Positions 8,159 to 15,497 of a stretch of 34,438 bases of DNA are shown piece by piece; position 1 is the first letter of the stretch, and every line of letters starts with the position of its first letter. The position numbers were made by a program, and so were the translations under genes. The notes beneath the pieces were generated by a model. It ran no database searches. It was not told the DNA's origin and saw only the letters and a list, made by a program, of their open reading frames with translations. The stretch comes from Alistipes sp. CHKCI003 (GTDB lineage: Bacteria; Bacteroidota; Bacteroidia; Bacteroidales; Rikenellaceae): contig NZ_FCNT01000056.1 in the NCBI RefSeq assembly GCF_900021155.1, positions 1 to 34,438 of the forward strand. Reading direction: 5' to 3'.

Positions 8159-9003
8159 AAAGTACGCTTTTTAATATGGTGGCGGTGCTCTTTACGATCA
8201 CGCTCATCACCTCGGCCGGCGTCGGTGTCGTGAACCGGATCACCGAGGAGCCGATCGCCCGTGCGAAAGCCGCCGCAGTGGTCGAGGCGCTCAACAAGGT
8301 GCTGCCGCCCTTCGAGACGACCGTAACCGATTCGCTGACGATCGACGGCCTGCCTATCACGGTCTATACGGCGACGGATGCGGCGGGCGACGTCGCGGGT
8401 TATGCCGTGCAGACGGCGACCAAGAACGGCTTCAGCGGCATGATCCGCATGATGGTCGGTTTTGCGCCCGACGGCGAGGTCGTGAATATCGACGTGTTGG
8501 AGCAGAACGAAACGCCGGGCCTCGGCACCAAGATGGCCGACGAGGACAATCCGCTGCTCGGAAGCATACGGGGCAAGCGGCTCGAAACGATGCGGCTCGT
8601 CGACGGTCGGCTCGCCGTGGTCAAGGACGGCGGCGACGTGGATGCGCTGACGGCGGCGACGATCTCGTCGCGGGCCTATTGCGATGCGGTCAACCGTGCG
8701 TGGATGGCCTACCGGAGCGTAGCGACCGGAACGGTACCCACGGACGTGGCTTCGGGTGCAACGGACGCCGCTTCGGGCGCCACGGCTGCGTCCGGCGAAA
8801 ATGCGGATCATGCGGACGAAGCATCGGGCGCTGCGAACCGGACGCCGGACAGCGTGGCGGACCGCAGAGGCCGTGTCGGCGACCGTACGGATATCCGGGA
8901 CCGGGAGGCGGGGAGCCGTATCGTGAACAGAAACGCTCGTGAGGCGGACGGCTTCGCGGCGGACAAGGAGCCCGGGGCTCGGAAAGGAGACGGTAATGAG
9001 TAA
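8155..9003 (+). CDS. rnfG: Rnf complex subunit RnfG with low-complexity tail
   Basis: A 282-residue membrane-anchored flavoprotein subunit. One N-terminal helix (about 5-27) anchors an extracytoplasmic FMN-binding domain. The conserved ETPGLGTKM segment is at 119-127, and the flavinylation motif reads LTAATISS with Thr169 as the expected FMN-bearing residue; the more usual form is SGATxS(S/T). After about residue 188 the conserved domain ends, and roughly 95 residues of Ala/Asp/Gly/Arg-rich sequence follow that look unstructured. A good Shine-Dalgarno sequence (AGGAGG at 8141-8146) sits eight bases before the ATG. The gene overlaps rnfD by four bases and rnfE by eight. Confidence 0.93.
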   Translation: MKSTLFNMVAVLFTITLITSAGVGVVNRITEEPIARAKAAAVVEALNKVLPPFETTVTDSLTIDGLPITVYTATDAAGDVAGYAVQTATKNGFSGMIRMMVGFAPDGEVVNIDVLEQNETPGLGTKMADEDNPLLGSIRGKRLETMRLVDGRLAVVKDGGDVDALTAATISSRAYCDAVNRAWMAYRSVATGTVPTDVASGATDAASGATAASGENADHADEASGAANRTPDSVADRRGRVGDRTDIRDREAGSRIVNRNAREADGFAADKEPGARKGDGNE

Positions 9004-9607
9004 ATTTCAATTGATTCTGAGCGGCATCGTCCGCAACAATCCGACATTCGTGCTGGTGCTGGGCATGTGCCCGACGCTCGGTACGACCACTTCGGCCGTG
9101 AACGGCATGGGCATGGGGCTGGCGACGATGGCCGTGCTGATCCTGTCGAACATCGTGATTTCGCTCATCAAGAACCTGATTCCCGACAAGGTGCGCATTC
9201 CGGCCTTCATCGTCGTGATCGCTTCGTTCGTTACGATCATCCAGATGCTCATGCAGGCTTTCGTGCCGGTGCTCTATGCCGCGCTGGGCGTCTTCATTCC
9301 GCTGATCGTGGTCAACTGCATCATCCTCGGCCGTGCCGAGGCGTTCGCGTCGAAGCACGGAGCCTTCGACGCGGCGCTCGACGGATTGGGCATCGGCCTC
9401 GGATTCACGCTCTCGCTGACGGTGATCGGTGCTGTGCGCGAGGTGCTCGGCAGCGGCGCCATCTTCGGTTATCCGCTGCACCTGACCTATCTGGATGCCG
9501 CGGGCAACGAACTGAGCTACATGCCGCTGACGTTCGTACTGGCCCCGGGCGCCTTCATCGTGCTGGGGTATCTGATGGTGCTTTTCAACAAATTAGCCAA
9601 GAAATAG
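8996..9607 (+). CDS. rnfE: Rnf complex subunit RnfE
   Basis: A 203-residue hydrophobic subunit with about six transmembrane helices, paralogous to RnfA. Cys25 in GMCPTLG and Cys108 in VVNCIILG correspond to the residues that, with the RnfA pair, hold a 2Fe-2S centre in the middle of the membrane in the related Nqr complex. The ATG at 8996 is chosen because it is preceded by AAAGGAG (8983-8989) and begins the conserved [10 protein letters not shown]; it lies inside the end of rnfG. Two bases separate its stop from rnfA. Confidence 0.95.
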   Translation: MSKFQLILSGIVRNNPTFVLVLGMCPTLGTTTSAVNGMGMGLATMAVLILSNIVISLIKNLIPDKVRIPAFIVVIASFVTIIQMLMQAFVPVLYAALGVFIPLIVVNCIILGRAEAFASKHGAFDAALDGLGIGLGFTLSLTVIGAVREVLGSGAIFGYPLHLTYLDAAGNELSYMPLTFVLAPGAFIVLGYLMVLFNKLAKK

Positions 9608-9609
9608 AT

Positions 9610-10188
9610 ATGGAGCTTTCGTATTTCGCGATCATCATAGGCGCCATCTTCGTCAACAATGTCGTGCTGGCGCAGTTCCTCGGCATCTGTCCCTTCCTCG
9701 GCGTCTCGTCGAAGGTCGAAACGTCGCTCGGCATGGGAGCCGCCGTAACGTTCGTCATGGCCATCGCCTCGGTGGTGGCGTGGCTGATCCAGACGTATGT
9801 GCTCGTGCCGCTGCACATCGAATACATGCAGACGATCGTTTTCATCCTCGTCATCGCGGCGCTCGTGCAGATGGTGGAGATCATCCTCAAGAAAGTTTCT
9901 CCTTCGCTCTACCAAGCGCTCGGCATCTTTCTGCCGCTCATCACGACCAACTGTGCCGTGCTGGGCGTAGCGATTCTCATGATTCAGAAGGAGTTCGATC
10001 TGTTGCAGAGCGTAACCTATTCGGTGGCTACGGCCCTCGGGTTCGGGCTGGCGCTGGTGTTGTTCGCCGGTATCCGCGAACGGCTCGAATTCGAGGATGT
10101 GCCGGAGGCGTTCCGCGGTGTGCCGGTCGCGCTCATCACGGCGGGTATCCTCGCCATGGCTTTCATGGGCTTCTCCGGGCTCGTTTAG
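9610..10188 (+). CDS. rnfA: Rnf complex subunit RnfA
   Basis: A 192-residue inner-membrane subunit with six predicted helices, inverted in topology relative to RnfE. Cys27 (GICPFLG) and Cys115 (TTNCAVLG) are the expected iron-sulfur ligands at the RnfA/RnfE interface. The length is standard for the family. It is the last gene of the operon and is followed 14 bases later by a hairpin with a T-rich tail. All six core Rnf subunits (A, B, C, D, E, G) are therefore encoded here, and the complex should be functional apart from the unusual tails on RnfB and RnfG. Confidence 0.96.
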   Translation: MELSYFAIIIGAIFVNNVVLAQFLGICPFLGVSSKVETSLGMGAAVTFVMAIASVVAWLIQTYVLVPLHIEYMQTIVFILVIAALVQMVEIILKKVSPSLYQALGIFLPLITTNCAVLGVAILMIQKEFDLLQSVTYSVATALGFGLALVLFAGIRERLEFEDVPEAFRGVPVALITAGILAMAFMGFSGLV

Positions 10189-10202
10189 CGGGGGATCGGA
10201 GG

Positions 10203-10230
10203 AACCGGTTGCGCGGCCGGTTTCGTTTTT
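10203..10230 (+). terminator. Probable terminator of the nadE-rnf operon
   Basis: AACCGG (10203-10208) pairs with CCGGTT (10217-10222) and is followed by TCGTTTTT. A second inverted repeat, CGCCCTG/CAGGGCG at 10238-10268, lies just downstream without a T-run. Confidence 0.7.
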
Positions 10231-10625
10231 GCGATTTCGCCCTGCCGGAAAATTGTTTCGACAGGGCGTTCGCGTCATCGGAGAGTTGTGGAGAAGGGGC
10301 GTCTCTTTTTTGGGACACGGACGACGGATCGGGGGCGCTGCGCCGGATATTCGGAGGCGGAAGTTCGGGAGGCCGGCGTGCCGGGAGAGGACCATCCCTC
10401 CATCCTTCAATCCGTTCTGTCGTCCTTTCATCCTGCCGTTATGCCGATACGGCGGCCGGGTGGCAAAGGGGCGTCCCGATGCGTGCGGTGCGTCGTCGGA
10501 TCGGGGAGTGCCGGCGTGCCCTTTCCGGCGATGCCACGGTGCGCACGAGGCTGCGACGACGGACGAAACAGCGGATCGGAGCGAATAAATTTGTGCGGAA
10601 CATGCGTTTCTTGCGCGCAATTCGT
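10231..10625. other. Intergenic region between rnfA and hpt
   Basis: About 395 GC-rich bases. Open frames continue upstream of hpt, but they carry no recognisable domain and stop matching the family before the hpt start. Apart from the hairpin noted under the operon terminator and the hpt promoter at its right end, I see nothing supported. Confidence 0.5.
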
Positions 10626-10633
10626 TATTTTTG
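10626..10633 (+). promoter_or_regulatory. Bacteroidetes -7 box for hpt-queE-divIC
   Basis: TATTTTTG fits TAnnTTTG and is 26 bases before the hpt start, in an AT-rich island. No convincing -33 element was found at the standard distance. Confidence 0.6.
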
Positions 10634-10659
10634 CACCAATAACCAAAACCGAACCGAAT

Positions 10660-11205
10660 ATGATGAAGAATGTCATTCGACTCCACGACAAGACGTTTCG
10701 GGTGATGATTCCCGCTGCGCAGATCGACAGTGCCGTGGCGGCCGTCGCGGAGCGGATCAATGCCGATTACAGGGACAAACAGCTGCCGCTTTTCATCGGA
10801 GTGCTCAACGGTTCGTTCATGTTCATGAGCGACCTGATGAAAAAGATCGAGTTCGACTGCGAACTTTCGTTCGTGAAGCTGGCCTCGTACTGCGGTACGT
10901 GCACGACAGGCGACGTGCGCAGCCTGATCGGTCTGAATAACAGCATCGAAGGCCGTCATGTAATCATCGTCGAGGATATCGTCGACACGGGCGAGAGCAT
11001 CGAGCATATGGTCCGCGACCTCGAATCGCGCAAGCCTGCGAGCATCTCCGTCTGTACGCTCTTCTTCAAACCGGCCTCCTATTCGAAGACGGTGCCGGTG
11101 GAGTACCGTGCGATGGAGATCGGCAACGAATTCATCGTCGGCTACGGTCTCGACTACGATCAGCTGGGCCGCAACCTGAAGGACGTGTATGTGGTAACGG
11201 ACTAA
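10660..11205 (+). CDS. hpt: Hypoxanthine phosphoribosyltransferase
   Basis: A 181-residue purine-salvage enzyme that joins hypoxanthine (and usually guanine) to PRPP to give IMP or GMP. The type I PRPP-binding signature VIIVEDIVDTGES is at 101-113, with the two acidic residues expected to contact the ribose. LFIGVLNGSFMF (44-55) and the C-terminal FIVGYGLDYD segment are typical. Two adjacent Met codons (10660 and 10663) are both possible starts. It leads a short operon: queE begins 13 bases after its stop and divIC follows. Confidence 0.95.
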   Translation: MMKNVIRLHDKTFRVMIPAAQIDSAVAAVAERINADYRDKQLPLFIGVLNGSFMFMSDLMKKIEFDCELSFVKLASYCGTCTTGDVRSLIGLNNSIEGRHVIIVEDIVDTGESIEHMVRDLESRKPASISVCTLFFKPASYSKTVPVEYRAMEIGNEFIVGYGLDYDQLGRNLKDVYVVTD

Positions 11206-11218
11206 CCGTCGGACACCG

Positions 11219-11854
11219 ATGCGCATCGACATTCATAGCGAACTGCTCGACGGAGGACGGCTGCTGCCTCTGGTCGAAGATTTCTACACCATACAGGGCG
11301 AGGGGTTCCACGCCGGCAAACCGGCCTACTTCATCCGTCTCGGCGGCTGCGACGTAGGGTGCAGCTGGTGCGATGCAAAATATACGTGGAATCCGAAACT
11401 CTATCCGCCAGTCCGGATCGAAACGATCGTGGAGCGGGTGGCCTCCTGCGCGGCGCAGGCCGTCGTCATCACCGGCGGCGAACCGCTGCTCTACCCGCTG
11501 GGAGCGCTCACGGAGGCTCTGCATGCGAACGGGTTGCGGATTTTTCTCGAAACATCGGGTTCGCACCCCTTCAGCGGGTCGTTCGATTGGGTGTGTCTCT
11601 CGCCCAAACGCCGCCGGCCGCCCCTTGCGGAGGTCTGTGCGCGGGCGCACGAACTGAAGGTGATCGTGGAGAGCGAAGCGGACTTCGAATGGGCCGAGCA
11701 GCATGCCGCCCGAACCGCGCCGGAGTGCCTGCTCTACCTCCAGCCCGAGTGGAGCGTCGCGGAGCGGATGATGCCGCTCATCGTGGAGTACGCCAAGGCT
11801 GCGCCCCGCTGGAACGTCTCGATCCAGACGCACAAGTACATGCACATTCCTTAG
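11219..11854 (+). CDS. queE: 7-carboxy-7-deazaguanine synthase
   Basis: A 211-residue radical-SAM enzyme that contracts 6-carboxytetrahydropterin to 7-carboxy-7-deazaguanine, the step that creates the deazapurine core of queuosine and related modifications. The N-terminal YTIQGEG signature is at 23-29. The 4Fe-4S/SAM motif is Cys44-X3-Cys48-X2-Cys51, and VITGGEPLLY follows in the core. The C-terminal IQTHKYMHIP is characteristic of the family. The other queuosine genes (queC, queD) are not in this window. It lies between hpt and divIC with 13- and 11-base gaps, so co-transcription is likely. Confidence 0.95.
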   Translation: MRIDIHSELLDGGRLLPLVEDFYTIQGEGFHAGKPAYFIRLGGCDVGCSWCDAKYTWNPKLYPPVRIETIVERVASCAAQAVVITGGEPLLYPLGALTEALHANGLRIFLETSGSHPFSGSFDWVCLSPKRRRPPLAEVCARAHELKVIVESEADFEWAEQHAARTAPECLLYLQPEWSVAERMMPLIVEYAKAAPRWNVSIQTHKYMHIP

Positions 11855-11865
11855 CACGTTCCGGC

Positions 11866-12138
11866 ATGGCATTCAGGATAGGCAGGCGTTTCTGGATCGT
11901 AACGACGGCGATCATTCTCGTATTCACGGTGTTGCTCGTGGGGCGCAATCTGCTGCACACGGTCCGTATCCGCCGTCAGATCGCCGTGCTGGAGCGTGAG
12001 AAAGCGCTCTACGAGGAGCGTATCGCACGGGACAGCGCCCTTCTCGAACGGCTCCGTTACGACGATTACCTCGAAGAGTATGCCCGCGAACGCTACCGCA
12101 TGCAGCGGCGCGGCGAACATGTCTATCTGTTGGAGTAA
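11866..12138 (+). CDS. Septum formation initiator (DivIC/FtsB family)
   Basis: A 90-residue bitopic membrane protein. A short basic N terminus leads into one transmembrane helix (about 10-30), then a coiled coil (about 33-68), then a small C-terminal region with the ARERYRMQRRGEHVYLLE pattern usual in DivIC/FtsB proteins. These proteins act in the divisome with FtsL and FtsQ/DivIB during septal peptidoglycan synthesis. The gene starts 11 bases after queE and is the last in its operon. It converges with the minus-strand lipoprotein gene, only 44 bases separating the two stops. Confidence 0.87.
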   Translation: MAFRIGRRFWIVTTAIILVFTVLLVGRNLLHTVRIRRQIAVLEREKALYEERIARDSALLERLRYDDYLEEYARERYRMQRRGEHVYLLE

Positions 12139-12182
12139 CGGCCGTCGGAAACCTCCCGCTCTCGCTTCCTCACGAAGGCCGT

Positions 12183-13037
12183 TCAATCTATGTATTTGAT
12201 GTGTAGCAGGTAGCGATCGTTCGAACTGCCCGGTTCGTCGTATGCCTGCATGATTTTCACGACGCCCCATGCACCTGCGCGCGCGGATGTGTCGCCGGCT
12301 GCGACGCTGTCGGCGCCGAGAGGCGCTTCGCGCCCGATGAGGATGATGTCGTCAGCGGTCAGATCGTCCACATAATCGGTGCGGACCGAGGCGTCGTAGA
12401 CGGCGCGCAGCGAACGGTCGGTCGCAGCGGCGAAATCGAAGCGGTTGACCTTGGCGAAGCGTATGTCGGTGCGGGTGCGCCATTGCCGGGGCAGCGCGTC
12501 CTCGGGTGCCTCGGGGTCGGCATAAAGATAGAAGTCCACCTCCCCGGGAGCTGCCGTGGCGGTGCGGACCGGCTGACGGGTCGTGAGCGAGAAGCCGTCG
12601 GGATTGCCGGAAGCGGGCGCATAGAGGGTGATGCCGCTCAATTCGCGGAGCGGCGCGGCACTCCCGCGAACGAGAAACGCAATGTGCCGTTCGCGGCTCT
12701 GTCCGGCGGGATCGGTGGCTCGGAACGTCAGCTCCACGTCGAGCGAATCGCGCGCAGTGGCGGGAACGGACCAGTAGAGGCGGTGCGTGTAGCGCTCCGT
12801 TCGGGGACGGTCGGAGAAGAGGGGGAGCGGTCCGTTCTCCTTGTCGTAGGTGCGGACGCTCACCGTGTCGATCCGGCTGTCGAGACTGCGGGCCTCGATG
12901 TCGAAGTAGACGATCTCTCCGGCGGCGGCCGACGTGTCCGACGCCGTTACGAAGAGCAGCAGTTCCGTGGCGTCTTTTTCGGAGGTGCAGGCGCCCGAGA
13001 AAACGCAGAGCGCGAGAATCGGAAGTAGGTGTTTCAT
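12183..13037 (-). CDS. Predicted lipoprotein of unknown function
   Basis: A 284-residue protein. The N terminus is a lipoprotein signal (MKHLLPILALCVFSGAC) with Cys17 as the predicted lipidated residue. The residues after it (TSEKDATE) are acidic and resemble the Bacteroidetes lipoprotein export signal, so surface exposure is possible. The rest looks like beta-rich, Ig-like material, with a stretch (EIVYFDIEARSLDSRIDTV) reminiscent of domains that describe loss or gain in surface proteins. I do not recognise a family. It is the last gene of a minus-strand trio, separated from the 141-residue lipoprotein gene by a strong hairpin. Confidence 0.8.
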   Translation of the reverse strand: MKHLLPILALCVFSGACTSEKDATELLLFVTASDTSAAAGEIVYFDIEARSLDSRIDTVSVRTYDKENGPLPLFSDRPRTERYTHRLYWSVPATARDSLDVELTFRATDPAGQSRERHIAFLVRGSAAPLRELSGITLYAPASGNPDGFSLTTRQPVRTATAAPGEVDFYLYADPEAPEDALPRQWRTRTDIRFAKVNRFDFAAATDRSLRAVYDASVRTDYVDDLTADDIILIGREAPLGADSVAAGDTSARAGAWGVVKIMQAYDEPGSSNDRYLLHIKYID

Positions 13038-13066
13038 GTGTTTGCGGATGATGGACGGAGAGAGGA

Positions 13067-13102
13067 TTTCCGCCGTATCCCGCTTCCGGGATACGGCGGA
13101 AA
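13067..13102 (-). terminator. Very strong intercistronic hairpin
   Basis: A perfect 16-bp stem (13067-13082 with 13087-13102) closes a 4-base loop. It begins four bases after the stop of the 141-residue lipoprotein gene on the minus strand. There is no T-run on either side, so it may attenuate or stabilise transcript rather than end it outright. It separates the last gene of the trio from the first two. Confidence 0.6.
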
Positions 13103-13106
13103 CCGT

Positions 13107-13532
13107 TTATTTGAAGGAGTAGGCCTTGACCACGGCCTTGTCCGTGATTTCGGCTCCGAGGAAGAGCCGGTTTTTGTGGCGGATCTGTTTCACGACGACG
13201 AAGTAGTCGGCGTCGGGAAACTCTTCGAGCAGTTTGACGGCCGCGCGCCGGAGTTTTCCCCGCAGCTGCGGATGCGTTCCGTCGCCGCCGACCCGGGCGA
13301 TGAGCTGTTCGCGTCCGTCGTAGGGCGTTCCGTTGAGCGCGTCGGTTACGCGGATGAATCCGAGGTAGGTGCGGAAATCGACGCTGATTTCGGTCTGTCC
13401 GATGTAGTTCAGGTCACTCATCTGCAGATCGAGTTTGGTCGAGGCGGGTGCGTAGGTGCGCGTGCGGGTTACGCTGCATGCCGCGCAGCAGAGGGCCAGC
13501 AGCCCGCACAACAGGAATTTGGGAGTTCTCAT
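13107..13532 (-). CDS. Small predicted lipoprotein
   Basis: A 141-residue protein with a lipoprotein signal (MRTPKFLLCGLLALCCAAC, Cys19 as the predicted acylation site). The mature part contains a conserved-looking block (TKLDLQMSDLNYIGQTEISV) and a later segment (DADYFVVVKQIRHKNR). I recall similar uncharacterised Bacteroidales lipoproteins but cannot name a family. The ATG at 13532 is the only Met before the signal peptide. It starts 14 bases after the stop of the outer-membrane barrel gene and is surely co-transcribed with it. Confidence 0.83.
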   Translation of the reverse strand: MRTPKFLLCGLLALCCAACSVTRTRTYAPASTKLDLQMSDLNYIGQTEISVDFRTYLGFIRVTDALNGTPYDGREQLIARVGGDGTHPQLRGKLRRAAVKLLEEFPDADYFVVVKQIRHKNRLFLGAEITDKAVVKAYSFK

Positions 13533-13546
13533 GAGTGGCGCGGGTT

Positions 13547-14335
13547 TTATTTGAAGTAATAGGTCAGCGTGAGGCGGAACTGACTGCCGATTTCGCCCTT
13601 GCGGGCCTTGAGTTTGTCGTACTGTTCGTCTCCGGGATCGAGGTTCGGAAAGCTGGTGATGTCGGTCGAATAGAGCGTCTGCGTGCCGTCCTCGTCGGTC
13701 ATCTCGGATTTGTATTTCAGTCCGGTGTCGAAACGCGACGAAATGCCGTATTCGACGCCTATGGCCAGCGGCAGATTGGCGATGTAGGCTTGCAGACCGA
13801 TGAATGCGCCCAGACCGATGACGAATGAGTTTTTCGAGGTCTTCTGTTTCCAGTCGTCTCCCTCCTCGATGTTGCGAGTGCTGTCCCATCCGATAGGCAG
13901 TTCGGCCCCGACATATACGTCGAGCAGATTCCGTTTCGAGAAGTGATAGGCGATACCCGGATAGAACAGCGCCGACGAATTGGCGAACTTGCTGTCGCCG
14001 AAGACCGGCGCCGCGTTCTCTTCGAAGGAGTGCAGGTCGCCCTTGATACGCTCGGAGGTCTTGTAGAGTTCGATGCCGAGGCGTGTTTCGAACTGGTCGG
14101 AAACCATGTATTTGAGGTTGATGAGCGGCAGACAGTTGATCTTGACGTCGCTGTCGAAGAGATCTTTGAACATGTTGCTCGTGGCGCCGACATAGAGGCC
14201 GAAATCGCCGGCTTGGGCGCGGTTGCCCGTGCGGATGACTTTGGCGGAGGGTTTGCCCGTGGTCAGCTGTGCGAACGAATCGACGGTGCCGAGACCGAGC
14301 AGTGCGAGCAGAAGCAGTGTAAATCTTGTTTTCAT
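13547..14335 (-). CDS. Outer-membrane beta-barrel protein, function unknown
   Basis: A 262-residue exported protein. The signal peptide runs to about residue 23 with cleavage expected after SFAQ. The mature protein has alternating hydrophobic/polar strands, repeated GLY/GAF/GVEYG turns and a final strand ending in YYFK, as expected for a barrel whose last strand ends with an aromatic residue region. Segments such as LINLKYMVSDQFETRLGIELY are typical of Bacteroidetes outer-membrane porin-like proteins. No substrate can be inferred. It heads the trio with two lipoprotein genes; its leader is about 490 bases if the poly-G promoter at 14830-14859 is the true one. Confidence 0.82.
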   Translation of the reverse strand: MKTRFTLLLLALLGLGTVDSFAQLTTGKPSAKVIRTGNRAQAGDFGLYVGATSNMFKDLFDSDVKINCLPLINLKYMVSDQFETRLGIELYKTSERIKGDLHSFEENAAPVFGDSKFANSSALFYPGIAYHFSKRNLLDVYVGAELPIGWDSTRNIEEGDDWKQKTSKNSFVIGLGAFIGLQAYIANLPLAIGVEYGISSRFDTGLKYKSEMTDEDGTQTLYSTDITSFPNLDPGDEQYDKLKARKGEIGSQFRLTLTYYFK

Positions 14336-14829
14336 GGATTGAGCGTGTTTGGGTTGCCTGTCCCGTGGGCGTTTTGTTTGAAACGGGTGATTCGGGGTGC
14401 GCGGAACGCGGGACATGGACGTCGCCGGCCGGGAGCGTGCGCTGCTCGGCGCATGCGTGCGGACCGGCAGGGGTCCGTTCCGGTTTCCCCCGTGCCGGCA
14501 GCTGCGTCGTGCCGGCACTCGGTGCATTTCGGTGGACGGTAAGGGGTCAGTGTTTCATAGGCAGCGCTTTGTTTTTCGGGTTCGACTTCGCGGAGCGGGA
14601 CGGTTTCGTCTGGCCGGAGGCAATCCGGGCTTCGTCCGGAAATCGCCGGGGTGGGTAGAGAGGCGAAGAGAAGTCGGGGTTCCGACGATCCGGATGCCGG
14701 GCCGCACTCGTCCGGACTATGCCGGGCGGGAAACGGAAGAAAACGATTCGACGTTTTTCGACGCCGGGCGGCTCCCGAACGGAGGGGCCGGAATTCCCTT
14801 CGACGCGATAAGCGTCCCGATTCCGGGGG
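14336..14829. other. Long untranslated leader / gene-free stretch
   Basis: About 490 bases between the barrel gene and its nearest promoter-like sequence. Open frames exist in several phases but encode Arg/Pro/Gly-rich products with no domain. I see no supported gene; it may be a long 5' leader on the minus strand. Confidence 0.4.
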
Positions 14830-14859
14830 CAAAATTAGGGAATTCCCCCCCCCACCAAA
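14830..14859 (-). promoter_or_regulatory. Candidate minus-strand promoter with a G9 tract in its spacer
   Basis: Read on the minus strand, TTTG (14859-14856) is followed after 18 bases by TAATTTTG (14837-14830), matching the Bacteroidetes -33/-7 pattern. The spacer contains nine consecutive G (C at 14845-14853 on the + strand) and the palindrome GGGAATTCCC. A change of tract length by slippage would alter the -33/-7 distance. The promoter points at the barrel/lipoprotein trio. Confidence 0.5.
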
Positions 14860-15035
14860 TTTTTGGTCGAAAAAGTGCGGATGAAGCTGAAAATAGGAAG
14901 AATAGATGAAAAAATGCGGTAAAAAGCACATCGAAAACCGCTCCGGAATCGCATGTTGCGGAGCGGATTATCCGTTCGGACCGTCCGGATCTTTTCGTGA
15001 TATTGTGTCGGTGCCGGAGCTTCGGCCTACGTGTC

Positions 15036-15421
15036 GAACGTCCGGGAAGCGTCTCGCCGTATCCCAATGCGCTGTGCTGCCCGCGTGTCGTCCGGCCGTT
15101 TGCCGATTCGCCGTGGGGTGCCTTTTGCTGCCGTTCTTGCGCGCCGAACGTCCGGGAAGCGTCCCTCCGTATCCCCATGCGCTGTGCTGTCCGCATGTCG
15201 TCCGGCGGTTTGCCGATTCGCCGTGGGGTGCCTTTTGCTGCCGTTCTTGTGCGCCGAACGTCCGGGAAGCGTCCCTCCGTATCCCATGCGCTGTGCTGTC
15301 CGCATGTCGTCCGGCCGTTTGCCGATTCGCCGTGGGGTGCCTTTTGCTGTCGTTCTTGCGCGCCGAACGTCCGGGAAGCGTCCCTCCGTATCCCCATGCG
15401 CTGTGCTGCCCGCATGTCGTT
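15036..15421. repeat. Tandem array of a 110-bp unit, about 3.5 copies
   Basis: The core GAACGTCCGGGAAGCG recurs at 15036, 15146, 15256 and 15365, giving periods of 110, 110 and 109 (one C lost in the third copy). The copies are nearly identical over their full length; the first has several substitutions and the last breaks off near 15421. The period is not a multiple of three, so no protein is repeated in one frame; frames stay open on both strands only because the unit lacks stops. There are no variable spacers, so this is not a CRISPR array. Confidence 0.93.
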
Positions 15422-15497
15422 TGCGGGATGTTCCTCCCTACGCTGCCCCGTCTTTCGGGTCAGTGCTGGGGGCCGTTCTTTCGCGGACGGCGGTGAA

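Noticed and set aside
15036..15421. Possible CRISPR array
   Set aside because: The whole 110-bp unit is repeated without variable spacers, and no cas gene is nearby.
14906..15496. 196-codon open frame with a plausible AGGAAG ribosome site running through the 110-bp repeats
   Set aside because: The repeat period is not a multiple of three, so each copy is read in a different frame; openness follows from lack of stop codons in the unit, and the product is Cys/Arg/Pro-rich noise.
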